Positions 53,162 through 62,612 of a stretch of 64,000 nucleotides of DNA are shown here, one piece after another. Below the pieces are notes generated by a model, which had not been told where the DNA came from, made no database searches, and worked only from the letters and a program-made list of their open reading frames with translations. The first letter of the stretch is position 1, and each line of letters opens with the position of its first letter. The DNA is from Corynebacterium sp. TAE3-ERU16. Its GTDB lineage: Bacteria > Actinomycetota > Actinomycetes > Mycobacteriales > Mycobacteriaceae. The DNA is taken from NCBI RefSeq assembly GCF_019209935.1, contig NZ_JAHUTN010000002.1, forward strand, positions 1 through 64,000, written 5' to 3'. The position numbers were made by a program, and so were the translations under genes.

Positions 53162-56100
53162 CGGTGAGCACCCGTCCTTCCTCCTGTGCGGGGCACATTC
53201 GGCGCAGGGAGCACCGTTCGCAGGATTCGTTGATCCGGGCGGCGAGCCGGGGGCCGGTCACCGAGGCGGCGAGCCGGGGCAGGGTGGCGGCGAGCTCGGC
53301 GAGTTCCTCCGGGGTCTTGGCGGCCTGGTCGCGGGTGGTGATCTTCGCGGTCGTGGTGCCCGGGTAGACGAGGACGCCGCCGCCGACGGATTCGGCGGAG
53401 CCTGAGGTGTCGGCGTCGGTGACGCGGACCCGACCGGGCCCGCCACCGGCGGTGGTGTCGGGGACGACCTTCCCCCGCGACAGGGCGAGCTGGTAGGCGG
53501 CGAGCTGCGCGTGCTCCCCCATCGACTTCTGGGTGGGTGGGTGGGCGCCGGTCTTCAGGTCGACGACGACGAGGTCTCCGTCCGCGGTGCGTTCCAGGCG
53601 GTCCATCCGTCCGTTGATGACCAGGTCCCGACCGTCCCCGGTGGTGCCCACCGTCACGGACACGGGGACCTCCACCCCGACGGCGGTGAACACCGAGCGG
53701 GAGATCGTGAGCCAGTCTGCGGTGCGGCCGATGAGGCGGTCCCAGGCGGCGAGGTCGATCGGGATCCGCCAGTCCGGGGTGCCGTTGAGTTCGAGGACAC
53801 GGGTGTAGGCGTCGCGCACCAGCCGTTCGGCCGCTTCCCGTTCCGCACCATCCCCCACCGCCTCGGCGAAACCGTGGGCGAGGATTCCGGCGATCAGGTG
53901 CAGCGGAATCTCCTCGTCGGTGTCCACCCGCCCCAGAACGGCCCGCAGCGGACACGCCGCGATCTGTTCGATCTGCGACGGGGACAGGGTCACGGTGTCC
54001 CGGCGCGGGCGGACCGGCCGGTCGGTGGACGGCCCGGCGAGCCCCCACCACTGATCGGGGTCGGCACCGGGCACCCCGGCCTCCGCGAGGCGGACCAGCT
54101 GACGGGCGGCCTGGCGCCGGCGGCTGTCGGATGCACCGGGGTCGCAGACGGCACGGCGGAGTTCACCGACCATGGCCGGAACCGACAGCAGTCGGGTGCC
54201 GAAGGGAATTCCGTCGATCTCGGCTGTGTAACCGTGGTCCTCTCCCTCGACGTCCCGGGGTCCGCCGCCCATCCGGTGGATCTCCACGCCGAGTTCCTCG
54301 AGGAAGCGGGACGGCTCGAGGACCTCGTTGCCCTCCGGGGTGTCGAGGGCCGTTACCAGCAGGGTGTCGGTGGCACGGGTGCACGCCAGATGGAACAGGC
54401 GCCGTTCCTCGGCGAGGCGTTCCACGGCGCGGGAGATGTGGACGTCGGGGTCGATGCCGTCGTCGAGGAGGTCCACGAGTTCCTCCTGGCCGAACAGGGT
54501 CCCCGTCTCCGAGGTGGTGGGCCAGGTGCCCTCCTGGACTCCGGCGACGACGACGGTGTGCCATTCCCTGCCGCCTGCGGCGTGCGCGGTGAGCAGGTGG
54601 ACGGCGTCGGGTTCGACTCCGCGCCGGTCGCGTGCGCCGGTCGGGAGCTGCTGGTCACCGATGTGCCGGACGAAGGCGGCGGTGCCCGCGCTGGGGCGCC
54701 GTTCGACGAAGTCTCCGGCGGCGTCGAACAGGGCCATCATCGCGTCGAGATCGCGGTCGGCCTGGGACCCGGCGGTGCCTCCGCGCAGGGATGCGGCGGC
54801 GAGCCGGTCCGCCAGCCCGGTGGCGTTCCACAGTTCCCACAGGACGAGCTCCACGGATCCGCCCGCGCGCTGCGCCTCCGTGCCTGCGGTGAGGACGGAG
54901 CGGACCCGGTCGAGTATGTCGGTCTCCCGTTCGGTGAGGAAATCGGTGGCGCTGACTCCGCCGTCCGCGGGAGCGGGATCCGGATTCGCCACGGTGGAGC
55001 CGTGCGGGAGGACCAGCTCGGCGAGGACGTCGACGGCCCGGCGGCGCCCACCGCGCCGGAGTTCGGCCTGGCGCAGTCCGCGCAGCAGGCGGCGGAGCGT
55101 GACGGGGTCGGCGCCGCCGACGGGGCCGAGGACGAGATCCTCGACCTCGGTGCGTTCCAGCGGGCCGTCGAGGGCGCGGGCGGCCAGCAGGATCGCGGAG
55201 ACGATCCGCTGCTCGGCCAGGACGGTGTCGGTGGGGTCGAGCTGGACGGGCACCCCGGCGGCGAGCAGCGCCCGCCGGATCGCCCCCAGCGCCGCGGTGG
55301 AGCGGACGATCACCGCCATCCGGGGCCAGGGGACCCCGTCCATGAGGTGGGCCCGACGGAGGGCGTCGGCCACGGCCCCGGCCTGGGCGGCGGCACCGTC
55401 GCAGATCACCGCGCCGCGGTGGGCCGGCGTCCGGTGCGGCGTGTCCAGGACGAGTTCGTCCGTGCAGGGGTGCTGCGTGAGGAAGTCGGGGTCGGCACCA
55501 CGGAAGCGGAACACCGCCTGCCCCGGATCGCCGGCGATGACGGTCAACCGGGTGGAGGGGATGAACAGATCCAGCAGCTCGGCGGTGCGCGGGTCGAGGT
55601 TCTGTGCGTCGTCGATGAGGAGGGTGTGCAGCGCGGCGCGCTGACGTTCCAGCAGGCCGTCGTCGAGGGCGAGGGACTCGATGGCGACGGTGACCAGTTC
55701 GGAGGCGTTGTAGCGCCGCACTCCCCCGAGAGCCATCGTCTGCTCGTACTCGCGGAGGAAGTCGCCCGCCGCCCGCCACGCGGGACGCCCGTGCTCCATG
55801 CCGAGGCGCACGAGATCCTCCGGCCCCAGGCCGCGCTCGACGGCACGGAGCAGGAAGTCTCGGAGCTGGCGGGCGAAGCCGACCAGGGTCAGGGCGGGCC
55901 GGAGTTCCGCGGGCCAGCTGCCGAGCCCGTCCTCGGCGTGGCCGGCGAGGAGCTCCCGGATCACGGCGTCCTGTTCCGCACCGGTGATGAGCCGGGGTGC
56001 CTGATCGCCGGCGCGGACGGCCGCCGCTCTGAGCAGCGCGAAGGCGAACGACGGTGCGGAGCGGACGAGGGGCGCGGAACCCGCGAAGCCGGGAATCTCG

Positions 56101-56423
56101 CGCAGGCGGTCGGCGAGCTGTCTGCGGAGCCGGCCCGCGGCCTCCTTCGACGGGGTGACGATCATCAGGCCGTCCGGGTCCGCCCCCTCACGCAACCGGG
56201 CCAGGGCGGTGTCGATCAACAGTGCGCTGACCCCGTGACCGGCGGCGCCGGTGACCCTCCAGACGCCCTCCCCGCCGTCGATCAGGTTCCGTGCCACAGG
56301 CCCCCAGGTCCGTACCGGAGGCTGTGGTTGCGCCGTGGAACGACGCAGTCTGACGGTCGGGTTCGGTGGCGGCGCGAGGTGGTTCCACGCACCGCCACCG
56401 GCGGTGGAGCGGGTTTCAGGCAT
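53151..56423 (-). CDS. adnA: AdnA, nuclease subunit of the AdnAB complex with degenerate motor
   Basis: 1090 aa. The N-terminal helicase-like part has a broken Walker A: GAAGHGVS, with Val65 in place of the catalytic Lys. Motif II is LIDDAQNLD, with Asp instead of the usual Glu. Motif III AGDPGQAVFRFRGAD is kept. The C-terminal nuclease is intact (NGRMDRLERTADGDLVVVDL then KTGAHPP, QLAAYQLAL). The Fe-S cysteines are present: CPLRAVLG, then CERCSLRRMC. This agrees with AdnB being the working motor. Starts three bases after the TIGR02569-family stop codon. Confidence 0.93.
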   Translation of the reverse strand: MPETRSTAGGGAWNHLAPPPNPTVRLRRSTAQPQPPVRTWGPVARNLIDGGEGVWRVTGAAGHGVSALLIDTALARLREGADPDGLMIVTPSKEAAGRLRRQLADRLREIPGFAGSAPLVRSAPSFAFALLRAAAVRAGDQAPRLITGAEQDAVIRELLAGHAEDGLGSWPAELRPALTLVGFARQLRDFLLRAVERGLGPEDLVRLGMEHGRPAWRAAGDFLREYEQTMALGGVRRYNASELVTVAIESLALDDGLLERQRAALHTLLIDDAQNLDPRTAELLDLFIPSTRLTVIAGDPGQAVFRFRGADPDFLTQHPCTDELVLDTPHRTPAHRGAVICDGAAAQAGAVADALRRAHLMDGVPWPRMAVIVRSTAALGAIRRALLAAGVPVQLDPTDTVLAEQRIVSAILLAARALDGPLERTEVEDLVLGPVGGADPVTLRRLLRGLRQAELRRGGRRRAVDVLAELVLPHGSTVANPDPAPADGGVSATDFLTERETDILDRVRSVLTAGTEAQRAGGSVELVLWELWNATGLADRLAAASLRGGTAGSQADRDLDAMMALFDAAGDFVERRPSAGTAAFVRHIGDQQLPTGARDRRGVEPDAVHLLTAHAAGGREWHTVVVAGVQEGTWPTTSETGTLFGQEELVDLLDDGIDPDVHISRAVERLAEERRLFHLACTRATDTLLVTALDTPEGNEVLEPSRFLEELGVEIHRMGGGPRDVEGEDHGYTAEIDGIPFGTRLLSVPAMVGELRRAVCDPGASDSRRRQAARQLVRLAEAGVPGADPDQWWGLAGPSTDRPVRPRRDTVTLSPSQIEQIAACPLRAVLGRVDTDEEIPLHLIAGILAHGFAEAVGDGAEREAAERLVRDAYTRVLELNGTPDWRIPIDLAAWDRLIGRTADWLTISRSVFTAVGVEVPVSVTVGTTGDGRDLVINGRMDRLERTADGDLVVVDLKTGAHPPTQKSMGEHAQLAAYQLALSRGKVVPDTTAGGGPGRVRVTDADTSGSAESVGGGVLVYPGTTTAKITTRDQAAKTPEELAELAATLPRLAASVTGPRLAARINESCERCSLRRMCPAQEEGRVLTDAR

Positions 56424-56426
56424 GGG

Positions 56427-57302
56427 TCACAGTGTGTCGGTGTCGCCGGACAGGAGGAGTTCGACGACCCGTGCGAGTTTCGCACTCACGTTCGGATCGG
56501 CGTCCTCCAGCAGGGCGTGGAGATAGAGCCGGTAGAGCAGCGCGCGCCGCATCAGCTGCCCGATGTCGGGCAGGTGGGAGTAGCGGGCGATGATGCCGTC
56601 ATCGACCTCGCCGGCGACCAGGGCGTCGACGATGACCTGCGCGGCGGTGTAGCCGTGCGGGTGCGCGACACCGACGATGTCGGTCACCACCGGCGGCAGA
56701 TCCCCGGAGAACAGCGTCGTCGCGTACATGTCCGCGTGACCGACCTGGCGGGCTCCGCCGACCGGTTCGATGGTCCTGGTGACCAGTGCGGCCATGGTCA
56801 TCCCGGCGCGCTGGGTCTCACTGGCGGTGGCGTCGAGCCCGAGTGCCGGGGCGAGGACGGACGCCGGGTCGGGGGACCAGGCGGCGCGGTCCGCGACCGC
56901 GAACAGATCGGTGACGCCGTCCGGGGTTCCCACGGGTGCGGTGAGGTGCTCGGGGACGGGCAGCGGCGCGAGCGCGTCCGCCAGCCGCAGTGCCGCGGCG
57001 ACCGTCTCGTCGACCCTGGCGACCGGTTCGCCCTCGATGAAGGTGGAGGCACGCCAGCCGGACACGACGTAGCGGCCATCGGTCGACCGTACGGGTCGGA
57101 CCGGTCGGACGCCCTCCGGGTGCAGCTGTTCCCGGACCTTGGCCGACCAGCTAGCGGCGACCGGGTCGAGGACCCGGCTGATCACCGTCTGGTCCACCAG
57201 CCAACCGTTGTCCCAGGCGGGGCCGAGGGGCTGCGGTGTCCGGTCGGAGGCGCGGAAGATGCCGCAGACGTAGTCAGGCAGTTCCGGAGGGGTGTTGTCC
57301 AT
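56427..57302 (-). CDS. TIGR02569-family actinobacterial protein (kinase-like)
   Basis: 291 aa from ATG 57302. TAACGT (57310-57315) seven bases upstream supports a leaderless start there rather than GTG 57311. The family opening PPELPDYVCGIFRASDRTPQPLGPAWDNGWLV and the VGHADMYATTLFSGDLPPVVTDI segment (resembling the HGD-N catalytic loop of aminoglycoside-phosphotransferase folds, with His and Asp retained) are visible. Activity unproven. Syntenic with Rv3205c, between moeZ and adnA. An internal promoter in the operon is implied. Confidence 0.8.
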   Translation of the reverse strand: MDNTPPELPDYVCGIFRASDRTPQPLGPAWDNGWLVDQTVISRVLDPVAASWSAKVREQLHPEGVRPVRPVRSTDGRYVVSGWRASTFIEGEPVARVDETVAAALRLADALAPLPVPEHLTAPVGTPDGVTDLFAVADRAAWSPDPASVLAPALGLDATASETQRAGMTMAALVTRTIEPVGGARQVGHADMYATTLFSGDLPPVVTDIVGVAHPHGYTAAQVIVDALVAGEVDDGIIARYSHLPDIGQLMRRALLYRLYLHALLEDADPNVSAKLARVVELLLSGDTDTL

Positions 57303-57364
57303 GCCAGTCACGTTACCGCCCGGGCCCGGGGCCGCGGGAAGGGACGTGGCGGTTCACCGGCCGC

Positions 57365-58504
57365 TCACCGTCGGAGCCACCAGGCGTTGATGCCGCCGGA
57401 CAGGGACACGACATCCGTGAATCCCGCGCGGTCGAGCAGGAGGGCCGCCGCCCGGGAACGGATCCCGGCGGCGCAGTAGACGGCCAGCGGCGTGTCCCGG
57501 GGCAGGTCGTCCAGGGAGCCGAGGGTGCCGGTCTTCAGGGTGCTCAGCGGCAGCCGGAGCGGGTCACCGAGGACACCACCGGCCCATTCGTGGGGTTCCC
57601 GCACGTCGACGAGCCGGACACCGCTCCCGGTGAGCTCGGGCCACCGGGCCACCGGGGTCTCCCGGATCCCGTCCGGGGTGACGACGGGTGCGGGTGTGCA
57701 GACCTGCTCCCGCTCCGGCGGGGTCGTGTGCCGCAGCGCCACGGATCCCCGCTGGGGCTCGAAACGGACGGTGCGCATGGTCGCCTCCGCCCCGTCCCAG
57801 AGCGCGAGCCTGCCGATCAGCGGGGTCCCCGTTCCCGTGACGAGTTTGATCACCTCGGTGGCCATGATCGTGCCGATGACCCCGGGCAGCACCCCGAACA
57901 CACCACCCTCGGCACAGGTCGGCACGGTGCCCGGTTCGGGCGGTTCGGGGTAGAGATCGCGGAGGGTGTGGCCGTCGTCGAAGACGGACACCTGACCGGA
58001 GAACCGGCTGATCGAGCCCCAGACCAGTGGGATGGCCCGATCAGCGCACGTGTCGGCCACGAGGTACCGGGTGGCGAAGTTGTCGGAACCGTCGACGACG
58101 ATGTGCGGGTCCAGTCCGTCGAGGATCTCCCCGATCGTGTCCCGGGTGAGCCTGGTGTCGAAGGTCCGGACGGTGACCAGCGGGTTGAGGTCCGCGATGA
58201 ACTGCGCCGCAGAACGTACCTTGGGTGCGCCGACCGCGGAGGCGGGGTGGATGATCTGGCGCTGCAGGTTGCTCAGGTCGACGACATCGTCGTCGACGAC
58301 CCCGAGTGTCCCGACGCCGGCGGCGGCGAGGTACTGGAGGACCGGGGACCCCAGGCCACCGGCACCGACGCACAGGACCCTGGCGCCGACGAGCCGCTGC
58401 TGCCCCACCAGTCCGATCCCGGGAAGGCTCAGGTGCCTCGCGTACCGCTCGGCGGCACCCTCGGGCAGTTCGACCGGCTGTACGGGAAGTGCGGTGTCAG
58501 GCAT
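57365..58504 (-). CDS. moeZ: MoeZ/MoeB-type adenylyltransferase with rhodanese domain
   Basis: 379 aa. The E1-like domain begins with CVGAGGLGSPVLQYLAAAGVG (nucleotide loop), then NLQRQIIHPASAVGAPK and VVDGSDNFATRYLV. The C-terminal rhodanese domain ends VYCAAGIRSRAAALLLDRAG, whose Cys can carry persulfide sulfur. Such proteins adenylate and thiolate C-terminal Gly-Gly of sulfur-carrier proteins for molybdopterin, thiocarboxylate and cysteine pathways. The MoeB zinc Cys pairs are absent. Its start overlaps the upstream DUF3152 gene by eight bases. Syntenic with Rv3206c. Confidence 0.9.
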   Translation of the reverse strand: MPDTALPVQPVELPEGAAERYARHLSLPGIGLVGQQRLVGARVLCVGAGGLGSPVLQYLAAAGVGTLGVVDDDVVDLSNLQRQIIHPASAVGAPKVRSAAQFIADLNPLVTVRTFDTRLTRDTIGEILDGLDPHIVVDGSDNFATRYLVADTCADRAIPLVWGSISRFSGQVSVFDDGHTLRDLYPEPPEPGTVPTCAEGGVFGVLPGVIGTIMATEVIKLVTGTGTPLIGRLALWDGAEATMRTVRFEPQRGSVALRHTTPPEREQVCTPAPVVTPDGIRETPVARWPELTGSGVRLVDVREPHEWAGGVLGDPLRLPLSTLKTGTLGSLDDLPRDTPLAVYCAAGIRSRAAALLLDRAGFTDVVSLSGGINAWWLRR

Positions 58505-59405
58505 GAGGGTAGGGCCAGGGGTTGTAGCGGCACACCGCCCCATCGTCCGGGTAGACCTCGGTCGGGCTGATCCCGGTCAGGACGGAGTTGGACAGCGACA
58601 GGGTCTGCTGCATCATCACCGGGGCCAGTTCACCGTCACCACCGCAGGGTTCGTGCGCGGCGAAGCCGATACCGTGCCCGACCTCGTGGTTGATGAGGTA
58701 CTGGCGGTAGGAACCGAGGTCCCCGCCGAAGGGCAGGGCGCCGCGGATCCAGCGGGACTCGTTGAGCAGGACCCGGTTGCCGTCGGAGTAGAAGCAGCTG
58801 GTCTCCATCTCCAACGACTGGCCGCACAGTTCGTGGGTGGTGCCGACGGACGTCAGCTGGATCCGGAGATCCGGGGTGCGAGGGTCACTGCCGTCGATGT
58901 GCTGGAACGCGAAGCGGGGGTCGGCACTCCATCCCCGGGGGTCCGCGAGGGTCGCGTCGACCATCGCCGCTACGGCGTCGTCGCCCCCGTAGACGGATCC
59001 GTCCACGCCCTCCTCGATCTCCACGACGTACGTGAAGGTCTTCTCCCCCCTGCCGAGCGGCGGACCGGCGTAGCCGACGGTGCGGAACTCCCCGGTGCCC
59101 TTCTCCGTGTAGGGGGCACCGGGCGGGAGTTCCCCGTTGGGCAGTTCGGGCCGCCGGGCATCGGCGGGATTCGGTCCACCGCCGAGCCCGGTGTCGACGA
59201 CGCCGGAATCATCCGTCGGCGCCGCGGAGGTCATCCGGGCACGTGCGTCCCCGGTCGTGGAGCCTGCACGCGGATCGGCCTGCGGCGCGGCCGCCTCCCG
59301 TGCATCGGTGGTGAAGATGCTGACCAGTACCCAGACGGTGATCACGATGAGCACCGGGATAGCGTAGGCGCGCCATCCGTATTCACGGGCGAAGCGTACA
59401 AGCAT
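58497..59405 (-). CDS. DUF3152 membrane-anchored metzincin-like protease
   Basis: 302 aa. A short cytosolic N-terminus, one membrane helix (YAIPVLIVITVWVLVSIFTT) and a Ala/Pro/Gly-rich linker precede an extracytoplasmic domain. The zinc motif NHEVGHGIGFAAHEPCGG fits HExxHxxGxxxH of metzincins. Cysteines in ELCGQSLEMETSCFYS and CRYNPW suggest disulfides. ATG 59405 is used; GTG 59414 would add three residues. Syntenic with Rv3207c. The substrate is unknown. Confidence 0.85.
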   Translation of the reverse strand: MLVRFAREYGWRAYAIPVLIVITVWVLVSIFTTDAREAAAPQADPRAGSTTGDARARMTSAAPTDDSGVVDTGLGGGPNPADARRPELPNGELPPGAPYTEKGTGEFRTVGYAGPPLGRGEKTFTYVVEIEEGVDGSVYGGDDAVAAMVDATLADPRGWSADPRFAFQHIDGSDPRTPDLRIQLTSVGTTHELCGQSLEMETSCFYSDGNRVLLNESRWIRGALPFGGDLGSYRQYLINHEVGHGIGFAAHEPCGGDGELAPVMMQQTLSLSNSVLTGISPTEVYPDDGAVCRYNPWPYPHA

Positions 59406-59485
59406 CGGTTCCACGTCTCTTCAGGTCTCTCCAGTTGCGGTGGGTGGCCGTTCCCGGTGGTGTCGACAGGCCCGGCGTCAGTCGG

Positions 59486-59710
59486 TCAGTGCAGGAATCC
59501 GACGGGGCGTGACGTCGCCGTCCCGACCTCGACGTAGGCGATGCGGCTGTTGCGCGCCAGGACGACGCGTCCCTTGTCGTCGGTGAGCCGGAGGACGCCC
59601 CCGTCATCGGCCAGGGCCTCGGTGACCTGCTCGATGATGGCGTCCTGTTCCTCATCGGTGCTGACCACTACTTCGCGGGCGGTGTCGGAAAAACCGATCT
59701 TGATGTCCAC
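59486..59710 (-). CDS. DUF3107 small conserved actinobacterial protein
   Basis: 74 aa (MDIKIGFSDTAREVVVSTDE, later LRLTDDKGRVVLARNSRIAY and VEVGTATSRPVGFLH), the standard length of DUF3107. GTG 59710 has GAGGAG just upstream. Function unknown; it is the first gene of the minus-strand run that includes the DUF3152 protease, moeZ and adnAB. Syntenic with Rv3208A in mycobacteria. Confidence 0.85.
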   Translation of the reverse strand: MDIKIGFSDTAREVVVSTDEEQDAIIEQVTEALADDGGVLRLTDDKGRVVLARNSRIAYVEVGTATSRPVGFLH

Positions 59711-59952
59711 GTCGTGTCTCCTCGGGTTCGTTCAGATTTCATCGTGCCCACGGACCCGGCCGGATCGACCCGACGGGGGTCCGGCGGGAGTGCACGAAGG
59801 TGAAAGGGTGTCCATCGGGAGCCTACGCGCCCGCGGATTCGGGCGCACACGCGGGCCCGGACCGGCCGCTCGGGCCGTCCGGGCGAAGGTGGGCCCGGGG
59901 CGCGGTGGGCACCGGGGTGTATACCGGGCATCGACGTGGATACTATGAAGGG

Positions 59953-61329
59953 GTGTCTGAACAGAAGCAGAAGCCAACGTTCGCCGAACTCGGCGTCGCC
60001 AAGGAGATCACCGATGCCCTGGCTGACGCCGGCATGGTCCGGACCTTCGCCATCCAGGAGCTGACTCTCCCGCTCGCGCTCGCCGGGAAGGACCTCATCG
60101 GGCAGGCGCGCACGGGCATGGGCAAGACGATGGGTTTCGGTGTCCCGCTCCTCGACAGGGTCTTCGATGACGCCGACGTCGAGGAACTGGACGGGACCCC
60201 GCGTGCCCTCGTGGTCACCCCCACGCGTGAACTCGCGGTGCAGGTCGGTGAGGATCTCCGGAGCGCCGCGACGAATCTGCCCGTGCGCATCCTGACGATC
60301 TACGGTGGCCGGCCCTACGACGAACAGATCGAGGCGCTCGACGCCGGCATCGACGTGGTGGTCGGCACGCCCGGCCGCCTGATCGACCTGTACAACCGCG
60401 GCTGCCTGAAGCTCGACCACGTCGCTGTCCTCGTGCTCGATGAGGCCGACGAGATGCTGGATCTCGGGTTCCTCCCCGACATCGAGAAACTGCTGAAGGC
60501 ACTGACCCACAAGCACCAGACGATGTTGTTCTCGGCGACCATGCCCGGGCCCATCATCGCCCTGGCCAGGACCTTCATGGATCGCCCGGTGCACATCCGG
60601 GCGGAGGAGGTCGGGGCGGCCGCGACCCACGCCAGTACACGCCAGGTCGTCTTCCAGGCACACCGGATGGACAAGACGGCCGTTCTGGCCCGGGTGCTCC
60701 AGAGCCGGGGCCGGGGGCGCACGATCATCTTCGCCCGGACCAAGCGCAGCTGCGCCACGATCGCCGAGGATCTCGCCGCGAAGGGGTTCGCGGTGGGTGC
60801 CGTCCACGGCGACATGGGTCAGCCGGCGCGGGAGAAGTCGCTCAACGCGTTCCGTGAGGGGGCCGTGGAGATCCTCGTCGCCACGGACGTCGCGGCACGC
60901 GGAATCGACATCGACGACGTGACCCACGTGATCAACTACCAGACCCCGGACGACGAGATGACCTACGTCCACAGGATCGGCCGGACCGGCCGTGCGGGGC
61001 ACACCGGGACCGCGATCACGCTCGTCGGATACGACGAGCTCGTGAAGTGGGACCTGATCAACAAGGAACTCGATCTCGGACAGCCGGAGCCTCCGGCCTG
61101 GTTCTCCACCTCGCCGGAGCTCTACGAGGCGCTCGACATCCCCGAGGGCGCCGGAGAGAGCGTCGGGCCCGCGCGCAAGGTCTTCGGAGGTCCCTCCGTG
61201 ACCCGCCCCGCGGGTGCCCGGTCGGCCGGCCGCCGGCCGCACCGTGACCGCCCCTCCGGCGGCGGTGGCGGAGGTTCCCGCCACGGCCGGGACACCGGCT
61301 CCCGCGGTGGACGGGGAGGACGGCGATGA
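59953..61329 (+). CDS. rhlE: DEAD-box RNA helicase (RhlE type)
   Basis: 458 aa. Q motif TFAIQELTLPLAL, motif I ARTGMGKT (52-59), Ia PTRELAVQ, II VLDEADE (DEAD at 163-166), III SATMP, V ATDVAARGIDI, VI HRIGRTGRAG. The C-terminal tail is Gly/Arg-rich (RPSGGGGGGSRHGRDTGSRG), typical of RNA-contacting extensions. GTG 59953 is preceded by TACTAT (59941-59946) six bases upstream, so the mRNA is probably leaderless. The frame remains open far upstream but is not protein-like. The stop overlaps the next ATG (ATGA). Confidence 0.92.
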   Translation: MSEQKQKPTFAELGVAKEITDALADAGMVRTFAIQELTLPLALAGKDLIGQARTGMGKTMGFGVPLLDRVFDDADVEELDGTPRALVVTPTRELAVQVGEDLRSAATNLPVRILTIYGGRPYDEQIEALDAGIDVVVGTPGRLIDLYNRGCLKLDHVAVLVLDEADEMLDLGFLPDIEKLLKALTHKHQTMLFSATMPGPIIALARTFMDRPVHIRAEEVGAAATHASTRQVVFQAHRMDKTAVLARVLQSRGRGRTIIFARTKRSCATIAEDLAAKGFAVGAVHGDMGQPAREKSLNAFREGAVEILVATDVAARGIDIDDVTHVINYQTPDDEMTYVHRIGRTGRAGHTGTAITLVGYDELVKWDLINKELDLGQPEPPAWFSTSPELYEALDIPEGAGESVGPARKVFGGPSVTRPAGARSAGRRPHRDRPSGGGGGGSRHGRDTGSRGGRGGRR

Positions 61330-62612
61330 ACGGATCCTCCACCGGAACCCCGGAGAAGGGCACCGTCATCCTGCAGCGCAGCCGTAGGGATCTCATCGCG
61401 ACCGGGGTGATCACCGCGGTGGCGCTCCTCGGCGTCGGCACCGTGTGGTTGACCTCGGAGAACCGGGCGGCGGACCTGCAGACCGCCGCCGAGCCCCACG
61501 TGGCGGCGGCGGCCCCCGCCGCAGCACCCGCGCAGGTGCACGAGGCGTGGCGCGCCACGGACTCCGCCGTCCCGGCACAGCCGCAGGTCCAGTCCGCGGC
61601 CGGGCTCGTCTTCACCGCGGAGGGCGGCACCCTGACCGCCACCGCCCCGACGACCGGTGACACCGTCTGGTCCTACCACCGCGACAACCACGAGATCTGC
61701 TCCGTGAGCACAGCCTTCGACCGGGTCTACGTCACGTACCGGACGGGTGTCGGGTGCGGGGACGTCATCGGGCTCGACGCCGCCAGCGGCGAGTACCGGG
61801 CGGCACGGTCCGCCGTCACCTCGGACGAGACCGTTCCGGTCCGCTCGAACGACGCGGTGGGCATCGTTTCCCGCGACCGGGTGGAGCTCTGGCGCAACGA
61901 TCTCGTGCGCACCGTCGAGTACGGCGACGTGGAGGCCAAGCAGGAACCGAACATGCAGCCGAACGAGGACTGCACCATCAGTTCGGCGCTGACCCGCAAG
62001 GATCTCCTCTCCGTGGTCGAGTACTGTCCCCCGAGCGAGGGCCAGGGGGCGGGGTACTGGCTCAGAATGCAGGATCGGGTCCCGGATGACTCCCGGAAGC
62101 CGGAGATCAAGACCCAGGTCTTCCTGGGCGGAACCCGGGCCGAGGTCGTCGCGGCGGGCGAGGCCGGCGCCGTGGTCTACCGCGATTCAGCGGGCGGGGA
62201 ACAGCCGCGGATGACGGGCTTCAACCTCGACGGCAACGAGACCGGTGTCGCCGTGGTGCCCCCGTCGCCCCTGGTCGATTCATCCGGGGAGCTGTTCTCC
62301 CCCGTCGTCGCTGACCTGCCGCACCATCTGACGTGGTTCGACGGAGTTCGCCTCTACCTCTTCAAACCCGAGGCACTGATCCTCGACCACTACTTCCAGG
62401 ATGCCCTGGGTACGGGTGTCGCCGTCGGCGACCGGTTGCTCTATCCCACGGCGGAGGGGATCGCGGTGGCCAACTGGGACACGGAGGAGATCGAACGGGT
62501 CATCCCGGTGGACCGTGGCGGCTACAGCGGGCAGGTGACCCTGTCCCTCGTCGGAGATGTGCTCGTGGAGAAGCGGGGCGACGGCGGGGAGGTCGTGGCG
62601 CTCGTCAGCTGA
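61326..62612 (+). CDS. Membrane-anchored beta-propeller-like protein (Rv3212 family)
   Basis: 428 aa. One N-terminal membrane helix (RRDLIATGVITAVALLGVGTVWL), an Ala/Pro-rich linker, then repeated PQQ-like strands (GLVFTAEGGTLTATAPTTGDTVWS; DRVYVTYRTGVGCGDVIGLD; GVAVGDRLLYPTAEGIAVANWDTEEIERVI). Paired cysteines suggest extracytoplasmic location. It is translationally coupled (ATGA) to the helicase gene, an arrangement kept in mycobacteria (Rv3211-Rv3212); why an RNA helicase is paired with an exported propeller is unknown. The last eight bases overlap the converging gene. Confidence 0.82.
   Translation: MNGSSTGTPEKGTVILQRSRRDLIATGVITAVALLGVGTVWLTSENRAADLQTAAEPHVAAAAPAAAPAQVHEAWRATDSAVPAQPQVQSAAGLVFTAEGGTLTATAPTTGDTVWSYHRDNHEICSVSTAFDRVYVTYRTGVGCGDVIGLDAASGEYRAARSAVTSDETVPVRSNDAVGIVSRDRVELWRNDLVRTVEYGDVEAKQEPNMQPNEDCTISSALTRKDLLSVVEYCPPSEGQGAGYWLRMQDRVPDDSRKPEIKTQVFLGGTRAEVVAAGEAGAVVYRDSAGGEQPRMTGFNLDGNETGVAVVPPSPLVDSSGELFSPVVADLPHHLTWFDGVRLYLFKPEALILDHYFQDALGTGVAVGDRLLYPTAEGIAVANWDTEEIERVIPVDRGGYSGQVTLSLVGDVLVEKRGDGGEVVALVS

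Noticed and set aside
53511..57479. A 1322-codon plus-strand open frame
   Set aside because: It lies wholly antisense to adnA, the TIGR02569 gene and part of moeZ, is Gly/Arg/Asp-rich without any motif, and arises because high-GC third positions suppress stops on the opposite strand.
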